A DNA stretch of 64,000 bases from Seminavis robusta (taxonomy: Eukaryota > Bacillariophyta > Bacillariophyceae > Naviculales > Naviculaceae): assembly GCA_903772945.1 (NCBI GenBank), contig CAICTM010000048.1, positions 62,001 to 126,000 of the forward strand. Direction: 5' to 3'. Positions 1-10,726 of this stretch are shown here, piece after piece. The stretch's first letter is position 1. Each line of letters begins with the position of its first letter. Position numbers and translations under genes: made by a program. Below the pieces are notes generated by a model. It was given only the letters and a program-made list of their open reading frames with translations. It made no database searches and was not told where the DNA came from.

Positions 1-1674
1 GGTATGGTCAACACGGTAGGGTTGCGTTTTGGAAGTACATGTATAGTATAATGTAGGCAGTTGGAACGCTGCGTTCAAGAAACTCTCGTGTTGTATGTGA
101 AAACGAGCGAGGAAAGGGAAGCATTGCCTCGGTGCTTATATAACGACTATGGCTAGTCATCGCTGTAATGTCCCAGATTGGATACAACGTATGAGTATTT
201 TGCCAAAGGACCAATCGCTCCTGTGTCGCAGCCAAAGCCTTGGGCAATCCCCCCAATCAGAAGCAAGGGCTGATCTCACTGTGGGATGCAGCCAATCACT
301 GACAACACGTGCACGCTCACAAAGGAAGTGGTGCATTCATGAAACTCTACAGTAATCTACATCAATTGGCAGATCCCGCAGGGACATGCTGAGCATCAAA
401 GGTTGAAACGTTGAAGGGATCGGTGAATGGGATGGGCGTACTGGAAGGGGGAAGGAGGGGTTTGGAGGGAGGAGGAGCCCTTCTCCAGTCTCAAGGCGAG
501 CGGTGTACCCGTAACTCGTTTGCAGGAAAGAATCCCCTTGCAAGTACCAAGTACATTCATCCATGCATTGCCGAATTGAAGCTGTTGGCAATTGGGCTCT
601 GGTATGAAAGGGGTCTGGAGTACGATGTAGCCATGTGTGCTCATGGAGCAGTAGGTCAGGTTGAGTTTGTGGATTGTGCTGTCCATTGTCTGCTTGGGAT
701 TGAGTTTGGGCATTCCAATGTAGGAGTATCGTGACTGCGGCTCCAAACTAAAGAAAAACAGGTTCAGCCGATTCCATTCTACGAGTTTGTCCAAAACCGG
801 GCCAATTCTTACCATCCGAGCAGTACGGTCTCTTCCCTTCCCTTTACCTCTGCAAGAAGTGTGTACCCTGCGAAACTGAGCCCATAGATGATGGCCAACC
901 CCAGCACTCACAAGCAAGGTGTCTCGTTCCGTCAAGAACCAGCTTTTCTTGAAGTCACTCCCTTGCCAAAAAGATCCAACACGACACTTTCTTTTTAGCC
1001 GCTCTGCTGCTCTGTTTCATTGAACGCTCTTGAATGCTGGAGGGGCCGGACCAACAGGACGTCGGATCTCGACGTGCTGGGACCTCGTCCAGCCGCAAGC
1101 GGCATTCTATCCCTTTGAGCAATCAAAAGGACCATGCGGAAATAAGTCAAAGTGCCCTGATCCAAGAGAACTTGCAGTCTCACGATTGGAGAGCGCAAAG
1201 TTATGGAGATTATCTACTCCACGCCGCCCCAATCTCAGTTTGGATTCGACATTGAGCGAGTGGAGTCCTGGGGAGAGATCGATTCGATCAAGCCGTGCGG
1301 CGATACCAGGCATTACGGGACCAGGAAGAAGCCATCTGCGCTCCCGTGGCACCGTGCTCGCCAAGGGGCCAGTTACAAAACCGCAAAATCCAAACAGCAT
1401 TGCTACAAACATGATTTGGGATGCGGCTACCCTTGTATTGATGAGCTCATCGCGAATTTCTCGGATTCGTATTCGACAAGTGACGGGTGATCCCTAAGTA
1501 ATATAATAAGCCACGAACCTATCCAGGATAGATGATTCCTGCCAGCATTATTTATAGGGTTATTTTTTCAATGTCTTGGACTGCAGTGCACCCAATGTAT
1601 CGCAGGTCAGGATTCTACAATGCTCGATTCGATTCCTGTTTCCAATGCAAGAATGCACACACAAACCATACTAG
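1..1674. other. intergenic, no supportable gene
   Basis: No open reading frame here has a recognisable domain or convincing coding character. The longest frames are a minus-strand 179-codon frame (396-935) and a plus-strand 155-codon frame (1030-1497); neither has a family signature or an obvious partner exon. Positions about 965-1035 hold one copy of a short sequence that recurs at about 3607-3690, so similar direct repeats bracket the psbA gene. Confidence 0.5.
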
Positions 1675-3101
1675 CTAGGCGACAATGGAAGGAGCGTTCA
1701 TGGCAACGGGGACAACCTCACCAGATGCCAAATCCAAGGGGAAGTTGTGCGCATTGCGCTCGTGCATGACTTCGGTTCCAAGATTGGCACGGTTGATAAT
1801 GTCGGCCCAGGTGTTAACAACACGACCCTCTGAGTCCACAATGGACTGGTTAAAGTTGAGACCATTCAAGTTAAAGGCAACCATGGAGATGAGCATGGAG
1901 GCCATCCACACGCCAACCACAGGCCAGGCCGCCAAGAAAAAGTGGAGGGCACGGGAGTTGTTGAAGGAAGCAAACTGGAACAGGAGACGACCAAAGTAGC
2001 CATGGGCCGCCACAATATTGTAGGTTTCTTCTTCTTGGCCAAATTTGTATCCATTGTTCACGGATTCTCCCTCGGAGGTCTCACGGATCAAGGAAGAGGT
2101 CACCAATGAGCCATGCATGGCAGAGAACAAGGCGCCGCCAAAAATACCAGCCACACCCAACATGTGGAAAGGGTGCATAACAATGTTGTGTTCAGCCTGG
2201 AGGACCATCATAAAGTTGAAGGTACCGCTGATTCCCAAGGGAAGTCCATCCGAGAAAGATCCTTGTCCCATGGAATAGATCAACGTGACAGCTGTTGCAG
2301 CTGCCACAGGAGCACTAAAGGCAACAAAGATCCATGGACGCATGCCGAGACGGTAACTGAGCTCCCATTCGCGGCCCATGTAAGAGGCAATGCCAATGAG
2401 GAAGTGGTAAACAATTAGCTGGTATTCACCACCATTATAGAGCCATTCATCGAGGGAAGCAGCTTCCCAGATGGGGTAAAAGTGCATACCAATGGCGTTC
2501 GAGCTGGGCACAATGGAGGCAGAGATGATGTTGTTTCCGTACAGCAAGGATCCCGCAACAGGTTCACGGATTCCATCAATGTCCACTATCCGGATAGGCG
2601 AGGAAAAGGTGAAAGTGAAAGACAAGCAATTGAGTCAGTTTGGATAACAGCTAGGATGGACGTGATATACAATCCATACAAACTCTCTTCAGTGTGTACG
2701 GTACCTGGAGGGGCGGCGACCATACCCGCAACAAAGCAGGTTGCAGCAGCCAGCAAGGTCGGGAACATGAGAGTTCCAAACCAGCCGATGTAGAGTCGGT
2801 TCTCAGTGCTGGTAATCCAGTTGCTAAACTTGTTCCAAACGACGGCAGGGTCTTTCTCGCTTAGCTTCTCGGGATCCATGGTGGTGGCAGCTAACTCAGT
2901 GTCGAAGTTGAAGGGGTTGAACTCCTTGCCAGTGTCGAACGAGGTCAAGTCGCTGTTGGTGGTCGAAACTCCTTTGGGCGCAAAGCGGAGGGGAGACGAG
3001 GAACGAAAGTTGCTCTTGGTAGGAAAGAGATGGACCGGGACCGTAAAGGCATCCGACATTGAGGCAAAAAGGGAAACAACGATGACAGGAGAGAACTTCA
3101 T
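1675..3101 (-). CDS. psbA: nuclear-type photosystem II D1 protein with plastid presequence and one intron
   Basis: The product is D1, the photosystem II reaction-centre subunit that carries the Mn4CaO5 ligands, tyrosine Z and the QB site in the thylakoid membrane. Exon 1 is 3101-2705 and exon 2 is 2585-1675; the 119-nt intron has GT and AG ends, is not a multiple of three, and splicing restores the invariant [13 protein letters not shown] stretch. The precursor is 435 residues. From D1 Trp14 to Ala344 it aligns without gaps at an offset of 75. Tyr161, Asp170, Glu189, His190, His198, His215, Ser264, His272, His332, Glu333, His337, Asp342 and Ala344 are all present, followed by a 16-residue C-terminal extension. 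The start at 3101 was chosen because [18 protein letters not shown] is a signal peptide ending before Phe19 (DA|F), as in diatom ASAFAP-type presequences; a Ser-rich, basic transit region follows. D1 is normally plastid-encoded. Presequence, intron and divergence argue against a simple plastid-DNA insert. Activity is inferred only. Confidence 0.93.
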
Positions 3102-3958
3102 GTTGGCAGTTTGTTGATTGGCTCGATCGTCAGTTTGTTTTAGCTTTTGGATATGTTGAGATTGTGAGACCATCGTGTTTGTTTTTCTTCTCTCTCACAA
3201 TGGATCCAGGTCGAGATGAATGTTCGAATTTTGGCCTCCTCCTGACGTGGTCCATGGTGGCGTCTCGATTAAGTTGCCATACCATGGACATCCCAACATA
3301 GAGATGCTTTGGAAGTTCTAACAGATGGCTGAAAGACGTTTTATGTCAATTTAATTGCCGTAGCAAGAATTGAGTCGTTACGTTGTTCTCTCGAGCTTCC
3401 TTGAGTTGCCATCACGAAGATCCGATGCTGACAACAAGGGCAGGAGCAGCAACTGAAACTTAATTATCGCTATTTCCATTTCGGAAAGATTTTTTCTATT
3501 CCCGAGATCGAGAGGTAGCTCAGTTTGTGTGGGAGTTGTATTGTGCACGACTCGACTCGATTCATTCGTCACTCGACTCGGCAAGCCATGATGTCGCATG
3601 CTCCCCCAAAAGATCCAACCCTCATGAACGACGACCACACTGCCTTTTTTAACAGCTCTGCTGTTCTGTTTCATTGGACGCTAGTGAAGGGGTGCGACAC
3701 ACATATTCTTTTCATTGGTATTTAGAGGAATGGCTCGATACATTTTTCCAGAGTGGAACGTCAGCAAGGTTGAAGACTGCTGTTCCCTCCAGAATTTGTC
3801 GAAGGCATCGAATGCATGAGACTTGCTCGTTATTGTAGCTGTTGCTGAATGACCTTTTAAAACCAAGACAAAACACAATCACAGCCTTCGAATTCCTGTT
3901 GCTACAGTTTAGAAGTTGGACCGTGTGAAAGAGTACTAGTAGCTGTTCAACGAAGAAG
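3102..3958. promoter_or_regulatory. divergent intergenic region between psbA and the beta-propeller gene
   Basis: The two flanking genes are transcribed away from each other, so this stretch of about 860 bases must hold both promoters and 5' untranslated regions. I recognise no defined element. Positions about 3607-3690 contain the second copy of the short repeat also found at about 965-1035, with a shared core of roughly 20 bases around tctgtttcattg. Short open frames here (for example minus 3378-3674) have no recognisable content. Confidence 0.5.
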
Positions 3959-6900
3959 ATGCCTGAAGAAGATATTGTAACGATGAAAGACTTGGAGAAT
4001 CCCGGAAAGACGGGAGAAGAGACGGAAGATCCTTCGGTGGTCGTCACTGCGGATGACAGCAGCACCAGTGGGAGCCTGGATGAAGCTGCTACTAGTAGTA
4101 GTACCAACGGGAAGGCTGTTGGAAAGAAGAAGAAATTTGGCTGGATGGGAGGAGTCTTGGCCTTGTTGGTGTTGACTGTCGTTATCGTGTCGGTGGCTGT
4201 TTCCAGTTCTAAGGATAAGGGTAGCTCCACCTCTAGCCTTTCTGGTTTCTGGAAGGACGGAGAAGATTCTGCTTCTGGCAATCACAAGGACAAGCCTGGC
4301 TGCAACAAGACCCACTACAATCATGGTCACCATGCCCATGGTGGAAATCACAACCATTACCATGGCCACCATGGCAGGGATCCTCTTGACCCTAATCAAG
4401 AAGAAGAAGAAAATCCATTTTCTGTGGCTGCTGTCCAGGAATCCTCTCCAGCTGATTCTGAAGAAGAAGAAGTGGAACTGCCTACAGAGCTCCCCTTTGG
4501 TGATGTCCCCATCCAAGGCTTCTCCTCTGATATCCTTCAGGGGTATTCTACCGAAGAAGAGCTTCAGGACGATTTGACAAAGACCGGAAAGCACATTCTC
4601 AATCAGGTCATTCTACAAAATGTGGCTCGTCATCAGTACTATGCACAGACGGTATGGGGATCTGCCGCCAATGGTGGAGACACTCCTCCTAGAGAACGTC
4701 CCTCTACTACCAGTAGTGCAGCCCAACAAGCGGGACAAGAAATTGCCTCGGCGGCATCCGTATTGACCACCACGGAGGCTTCCAAGACCAACAACCAAGA
4801 AGAAGATGTCGATGAAGCCGATATCATCAAGAACGACCAGAACTATGTCTATGCCGTCCTGGGAGATTTCCTCGTCGTTTGGGATATCCACACAGGAGCA
4901 CAAGTCACACAAGTACAGATGCCCTCGCTCTACGGAGAAGATCACATTGGCAGAAACTGGAACTGGAATCCAGTCACTCGTATTAATGGACTCCTATTGA
5001 CGCCCGACCATGTCATTCTCATGGTCGATGCCCACAACCACCAAAATGACGAACAACAACAAGAACCAGGACAGCCAGAATTGATTTCCAAGTACCAGGC
5101 CACACAGCTCCGAGTCTACTCCAAACCCACTCCCACCAAGACAGAAATGACACTCCTTGCTACACAAAAATTGCAGGGCATCTATCGCGATGGACGATGG
5201 TTGGAAGATTCCCAAACCATTCATTTGGTAATGTCGGGAGATATCAATGCCTACTCTTACCTGGTCGAACCACTCTCCTACCGTCACTTCCGTGACGAGG
5301 ATGAGAACTCACCCCTTTCACCCATGGAATATGTTGCCGCTGCCACGGAATTGGCCACCAACACTCTCTTGCCGGAATTCGTCACGGCGGTCACCAATGC
5401 TCTCAAAATCAACGGTCAGTTGCCAGAAATGTTGCAGATCAACGGTTGGGCGGCCTCTACCGTCATGTCACCATCCGCCGAAGAGACACTCGCACGATTG
5501 GGAGGCGTTGGCCTGGGTGTTTTCCACAACGACGAAGCCTCCAATGATTTGCCACTCCGTGCGTTCATTCAAGTCGTTTCCCTTCACGTCGATGATTTGC
5601 CACCTGCCAATGCCATGTCCATTATTGCGCAAGATGCCTTGCCCGTCACCAGTTCGCTCTTGATGGGACCCACCACTCGATGCGACTTTTATGCCACTGG
5701 AAATCACTTGGTTGTGGCTTTGGAGCATGTCCAATATAACGAAACCACCCGTGCTGTCAACGAAAATGTCTTTGTCGTCCACCTTGGAGTCGAAGAAGCC
5801 AGTGAACGCGAAATTTTGTCGACGGCCAGAGTCCATGCCAATTTCCATTCGGTAGTGTCGGTTCCAGGACATCTCAACAACGGTGCCTACAGTCTCGATA
5901 TTCAAGGCAACGATTTGCGATTGGCCACCACCGTGCAGAAATGGAGCGCCCTCGAACGGGTCGGACAAGTCTGCGGAGAGCGACTTGAAATGTTGAACAG
6001 TAATGGTGCTTCCAATAATAATGAGGATGAGTGTCAAACCCACGACAGCTGGAAGCAATGCTTTGATTTGGCCATTGATGGATGTACCCAGATTGAAACC
6101 ACGGGATGTCCCTACACCTACACGTGTGCCCAATCACACCAGGAATCGTCCACCGATAACTACATCATGGTCTTTGATCTGGCATCCAACGACATGATGA
6201 TGGAACGTGGACGCATCCGTATTGGAGAGGACCATGAAATCATTACATCTGTGAGATTTGGTGAGACTTTTTCCTATGCCACCACATTTGATCAACGTGA
6301 TCCTTTCTATGTGCTCCGTCTTGAACCAGAACAGCCACCAGCCATTTTGGGTGAACTCAAGTTGGATGGATTTTCCCGATACTTGCATCCCTTGGAGGAC
6401 TTTGAAGACAACAAATTGTTGGTTGGAATTGGTCAGAACTCCACCGGCACTGGTTTTGACCAACGCAACACTGGTGTCATGATTACTGTCTTTGATGTCA
6501 CTGATCCTGCCGCTCCTGTGGCAGTGGCCAGTCACATGCTAGAAAATGATGACAAGATTGAGTCCTACACCCATGCTGCATGGGATGCCAAGGCTGTGCA
6601 GTATGCCAATGGAAAATTGGTGTTGCCTGTAACGATGTATCATAATGGTGAGTGGGATGCTGCTGACGAAGACGATTCGTTGCAAGGTGGTGACGTGAAC
6701 ATGGACGATTTCGTCGACGAAGAAGACCAAGATCTTGCTGTAGAGCGTACGCACGAAGACGACAAGTCAATGGGTGGCAACTTTAATGGATTCTTTGTCT
6801 TCAATGTTGGTCCTGGTGGCATTAGTGAAGCTCTCCGCATCGATAATGCCATGGTGGCTGGTGCTTGTCACTACTGTGATGGTGGATTGACCGACTCCCG

Positions 6901-7036
6901 CAGTATTGTAATGGATGATGGCAGTTTGATGACCATGTTTGATGATTCCGTCCAGAGTACCAACATGACAACTGGTGAGACCTTGTGGAGCATGTCGGTG
7001 GAACTTGAAGGTGTTTCCAAGGATTGCTGCTGGTAG
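3959..7036 (+). CDS. membrane-anchored beta-propeller domain protein (prokaryote-type)
   Basis: A single-exon frame of 1,025 residues. It has an acidic, Ser-rich N-terminal tail (1-55), a basic KKKK stretch, one transmembrane helix (about 61-82), a His-rich segment (about 114-139, a dozen histidines among Gly and Asn, a possible metal-binding stretch) and an acidic linker. Residues about 279-310 carry EEDVDEADIIKNDQNYVYAV, very close to the VEGVDEADIVKTDGxYIY signature of the secreted beta-propeller family Pfam Beta_propel (PF09826), best known from archaea and bacteria. The remainder, to the Cys-rich end SKDCCW, would form the propeller. Orientation is probably type II, with the propeller outside the cell or in a lumen. 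The role of this family is not established. The large uninterrupted frame would suit acquisition from a prokaryote, but this is inference. Family assignment is strong; function unknown. Confidence 0.85.
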   Translation: MPEEDIVTMKDLENPGKTGEETEDPSVVVTADDSSTSGSLDEAATSSSTNGKAVGKKKKFGWMGGVLALLVLTVVIVSVAVSSSKDKGSSTSSLSGFWKDGEDSASGNHKDKPGCNKTHYNHGHHAHGGNHNHYHGHHGRDPLDPNQEEEENPFSVAAVQESSPADSEEEEVELPTELPFGDVPIQGFSSDILQGYSTEEELQDDLTKTGKHILNQVILQNVARHQYYAQTVWGSAANGGDTPPRERPSTTSSAAQQAGQEIASAASVLTTTEASKTNNQEEDVDEADIIKNDQNYVYAVLGDFLVVWDIHTGAQVTQVQMPSLYGEDHIGRNWNWNPVTRINGLLLTPDHVILMVDAHNHQNDEQQQEPGQPELISKYQATQLRVYSKPTPTKTEMTLLATQKLQGIYRDGRWLEDSQTIHLVMSGDINAYSYLVEPLSYRHFRDEDENSPLSPMEYVAAATELATNTLLPEFVTAVTNALKINGQLPEMLQINGWAASTVMSPSAEETLARLGGVGLGVFHNDEASNDLPLRAFIQVVSLHVDDLPPANAMSIIAQDALPVTSSLLMGPTTRCDFYATGNHLVVALEHVQYNETTRAVNENVFVVHLGVEEASEREILSTARVHANFHSVVSVPGHLNNGAYSLDIQGNDLRLATTVQKWSALERVGQVCGERLEMLNSNGASNNNEDECQTHDSWKQCFDLAIDGCTQIETTGCPYTYTCAQSHQESSTDNYIMVFDLASNDMMMERGRIRIGEDHEIITSVRFGETFSYATTFDQRDPFYVLRLEPEQPPAILGELKLDGFSRYLHPLEDFEDNKLLVGIGQNSTGTGFDQRNTGVMITVFDVTDPAAPVAVASHMLENDDKIESYTHAAWDAKAVQYANGKLVLPVTMYHNGEWDAADEDDSLQGGDVNMDDFVDEEDQDLAVERTHEDDKSMGGNFNGFFVFNVGPGGISEALRIDNAMVAGACHYCDGGLTDSRSIVMDDGSLMTMFDDSVQSTNMTTGETLWSMSVELEGVSKDCCW

Positions 7037-7967
7037 GGCAAGACCCAACTTGAGATTTTCTACAAGGAACGGAGGACCAACATGATTCATTGTTATGTAT
7101 TTAGGGAAAACAAAAGCCTAACTTTTGGTTGAGTGTCTCAGTGCCTGCTGAAATGCTGCAGTGTCCTGGACGACGAAGAGTGGCATTGAATGAAACGATA
7201 GGAGAGTGTCTGCTGCATCGTTCCGCCATGCTTAACTCATAAATAAAAACTTGTGTGTTCATTTTGGAAGCGTTGCAGCAGCGCCCCTTTTGCAATTGAG
7301 ATTGGCTAGAGCTTGAGGAGACCGCCTACCGAATGCGTGTGGCTGCGGTCCCGTTCGTGCCGGAGGGGTTGCCTTGCTCTGGTTCTGGATCGAGCTTGAG
7401 CCGTGCTGCTGCTTCCGCACCGGAGTACCCCGTCCATCTACATCCCTTTTTGCTTCAGACTAGTTACTACTCGCTCTCCTCAATAACGAAATCATGCATT
7501 AAATCGATGCAGGAGTGGCTCGATCAGTCACTTCGACGAATGGTTGTCGCCTATCTAAGAAGATGTACGACATGTATTCAACCGTCCACCACATCCAAGT
7601 TCGGGTTGACGGGGAGGACACTTCATCGGGTCAGCCGCAAGATGCATTCTGACATATCTTTGCTATCTCCATCATACCATCTTCGTATTTCTGAGACCAC
7701 CTTTGCGGCGTCCTGAAAATTGAAGACTTGTTCAATCCCATCCATGATGGGAATGTGGACTCGGAAGATTTTGCTTCCTATTTCTTGCGCCACTCCTCTC
7801 TCTCAATCATCTGACCCCTCCCGAGAACCTGAGGACCGCCCGCTGTTTCGGCTTCTACGACCTGAATCATGAACCCTCCCCCGAGTTTTTGGCTCGCACT
7901 AGTTGGTATCGAAAGGAGTATCGCCAGCAGCATTCATCTGTAGGATGACCAACCTTCAGCAATTCTT
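7037..7967. other. intergenic, nothing recognised
   Basis: This holds the 3' flank of the beta-propeller gene and the 3' flank of the DUF4116 relic (converging genes). A 127-codon plus-strand frame (7333-7716) has no recognisable domain and was not called. No repeat stands out. Confidence 0.4.
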
Positions 7968-8733
7968 TCATTGGCATGTTTCCATGGTTCCTCTGCACGT
8001 GTGGCAAATGTTGGTGTACACACCCATGGGATCGCATGTTGCTTTGTCGAAAGCATTCGGTGAATACATGACAAAGTTGCCGGTGCGAATGAAATCCTCA
8101 TTCTTGATCAAGGACGTGAAATCGGTGGCTTGAAATCTACTTTGCGGTTTCAATGCGAACCTCGTGGAGAGCGCGATGGAAATTGAATCAGTTTTTGAGG
8201 CCGCGTCTGATTGTCGGACTCCGTGGTGCTCATCCCAAACACCGGCGGCAATGAGGCAGTCTTTGTCTCTTCTCAAGTTGCCGAGGGCATACTTGAGAGC
8301 ATCGGGTCTGGAGCTGACTGCCGCGAGGACGATCTCCTTGTCCCTGCGTAACGCCTCTGATGCATGCCGCAGAGACAGGCCATTCTTACGAACTGCAGCA
8401 AGAACGACGTCTTTGTCGTCTCGCACCATGGGCTCTGCTGCGTATTCCAGCGCAGATAGATTACCACGGGATTGGACGGCCTGGCTGGAGAACGACCTGT
8501 TTGTCATTTTTCAACTCGTCTGAGGCATGTCGCAGCATGCACCCGTTCTGCTTTACCGCCGCCATGACAAGACGTTCGTCAGCCCGCAAAGCCTCTGGAG
8601 CATTAGCAAGCGACATCCCATTCTTGCGGACTCTTGACAGCCATTTCAGATATTCGAAAGTGCCGACTGCTCTCGGCCGAACCGTATCGGCGTGGATTTC
8701 TTCTTCGGATGGCATGGACATGCAAATTCCCAT
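7968..8733 (-). pseudogene. DUF4116 repeat protein, frameshifted
   Basis: DUF4116 proteins are tandem helical repeats with the pattern LRxDKEVVLAAVxxNGxxLxYAS and are abundant in diatoms; their role is unknown. The first frame (8733-8461) gives about two repeats, including ALRADERLVMAAVKQNG and ELKNDKQVV. The second frame (8507-7968) resumes with AVQSRGNLSALEYA and MVRDDKDVVLAAVRKNG and holds about three more, followed by a non-repeat tail with a CHTC pair. The repeat phase carries straight on across the change of frame near 8475-8500, so a one-base indel (mutation or sequencing error) is the simplest reading. A very short intron is less likely. I could not find a convincing N-terminal extension upstream of 8733. 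Confidence 0.7.
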
Positions 8734-10726
8734 TTGACTGGAGCAAGGGAAGAAGAAGTTTGCACTTTGCCGCCTTCAGCTTCATGTTGGTCCAACCACT
8801 GTGGTGGAGTTCTGTCGTGGAATTTGTCGTGGACATGAGCATTGCTTGGCCACTAATAAGTCCATGGCATGACCGAATGAAGGAGTGTTTTCCATTCTTG
8901 CTTCTTCTTTCAACCGCGCAACGTAAAAGACTTGAAGGCCGTTGGCACTTGGTGTGTGGAGCCAATCAAAGTGGTTGCTGTCTTTCCAGGGTGCCGACAC
9001 CACAAGCACAATTATTGGCCGCAGTGTGCCGAGTACCGGTGCACCAGGGTAGCGTTTTAGAATCAACAGCTACAGAGCTTTTTGGAACAATCGAAGGCAG
9101 AAGAGCAAGGAAGAGGCAGAGACACAGGAGCGAAAGTTGAACGTTTTGTAATGAACTGTTTTGAGACCAACAGAGCGCCTGTGGAATTTTTCCTTCCAAG
9201 CCAGTGTTGCCTTCATTTTCATTTCAATAAGCCAAGAACCGAACTTCTTGGACAGAACTCCAAATGGAAATGATACCGAGGGTTGATGGGCTATTTCGTA
9301 GATTTTTTGGGTGCCGCAGCTCTGAGGTGACCTAAGGTGACCTCCCAGGTGTATCAACTCGATCATCCCGGGATCTGTGGGATAAAGCCTGAGAGACTGC
9401 AGTTGTCCAGCCAACACCGAGCCAGCTGTGTCAAAAGAAAGCCAAGTTGAGTCCTAGTAGGAAGGTGCCCATCAAAAGCAAGAGTTGCTTCCCAGATTGA
9501 TTGAATCATTCCTTTCAGTCAGCCTGACCTTTGATCGGGAAGAAACTTATGCCCATGCCGTACATTCTAAAGGCTGCCAAAAGAAACTTTGGCATACATG
9601 TAGCTGTGTGTTTAGCAGACTGCTGTGTTGGGGTCGTAAGATACGAAAGGGTTAACATCTCAGTAGCTTTCTCGATACAGCTCAGCTGTTTCTCCAAGAA
9701 CTCGAAGTCGGTGTCCCTAACTCATCTCTCGCAAGGCGAACTCCTTGGAAACAGCTCATCCTGTCATGCAGGGATCCCAACATCCCAACACCTCCCAGCA
9801 CCCGCCACCACAACTTACAGTTCCACACACCACCCAATTGCACCCACCACGCAACCCACGGTCCACGAGGCACGAGGGCCCATCGAATAGTGCTGAGCTG
9901 TTTCTTGAACGAGCCAATGAGCCCGTACCATGGCACCACCATCCTACCGGTACCAAAACTACAGAAGCTTTGACTACAGAATCTGATTACTGTATGTTAA
10001 CGGTACCAGAACTCAGATGACATTCCAGGCAGCCCAGCTGTTTCCGGAGTTTGACTGGTGTTGCCAGTGCACCAAGTTTCAACCTTTACTATAAGATTAT
10101 TTCCTCACGCCGTGGTATCCTTTTTGTTGGAAGGTATAAAGTTTCTAATGTGATTATCATTTAATGATAGTAAAGGCAGCCACTATGCATACAAATGCTT
10201 TCTGGTTTACTATGGTGGTAGAGGCGTAGCGGGTTGGATGCACAAGGAGTTGCTTTTCAGAGCATTTCCTAACACATTCTGATGCTGGTTTTTAAAAAAA
10301 TAGTTAAACCTGTTGTATATCTCCTGTCATTGACTTGATATTCATCAGTATCTTATCAGCTACTCAGCACTGACTATCTTATTGCATGTGGGAATCTACC
10401 GGTAGTCCTCGTATGACACAAGGTACCGAGCCAGGATCTAATGGCAAGGGTAGAAGGGTACATATTGTATGTTAATAATGTTTCCTCGTCAGCTTATTCT
10501 GGGAGTCATTCTCTATCAGATTACTTAGTAGTTAAAGTGAGTAGCCCAGTGAAGCAGAACTCAAGAGAGATAAGGTGGCTAAGGATTGTCCGTGTGTGCC
10601 GATGACTGCAGTCGCAAATGAGGAGCGATCACAGATACCGGACTCTCATCATCCACTTTTTGCCCGATCTGGAACTTCTCACAATTTCTACTTTAGAACA
10701 ACCATCTGCGACATCAATCTACAACC
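8734..10726. other. intergenic, no supportable gene
   Basis: About 2 kb without a convincing gene. Two minus-strand frames (8782-9066 and 9070-9417) lie just upstream of the DUF4116 relic but show no DUF4116 repeat. Positions about 9769-9870 are a C-rich low-complexity tract (CCCA/CACC-type). The rest is AT-rich sequence and presumably the promoter of the 10.7 kb gene. Confidence 0.4.

Noticed and set aside
396-1497. Minus-strand 179-codon and plus-strand 155-codon frames, and a minus frame starting with a hydrophobic stretch (1107-1412)
   Set aside because: No family match, no splice pattern joining them, and they overlap each other on opposite strands.
1675-3101. psbA as plastid DNA inserted in the nucleus or plastid contamination
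   Set aside because: A plastid insert would not have a signal peptide, a spliceosomal-type intron that repairs the frame, or this degree of amino-acid divergence next to nuclear genes.
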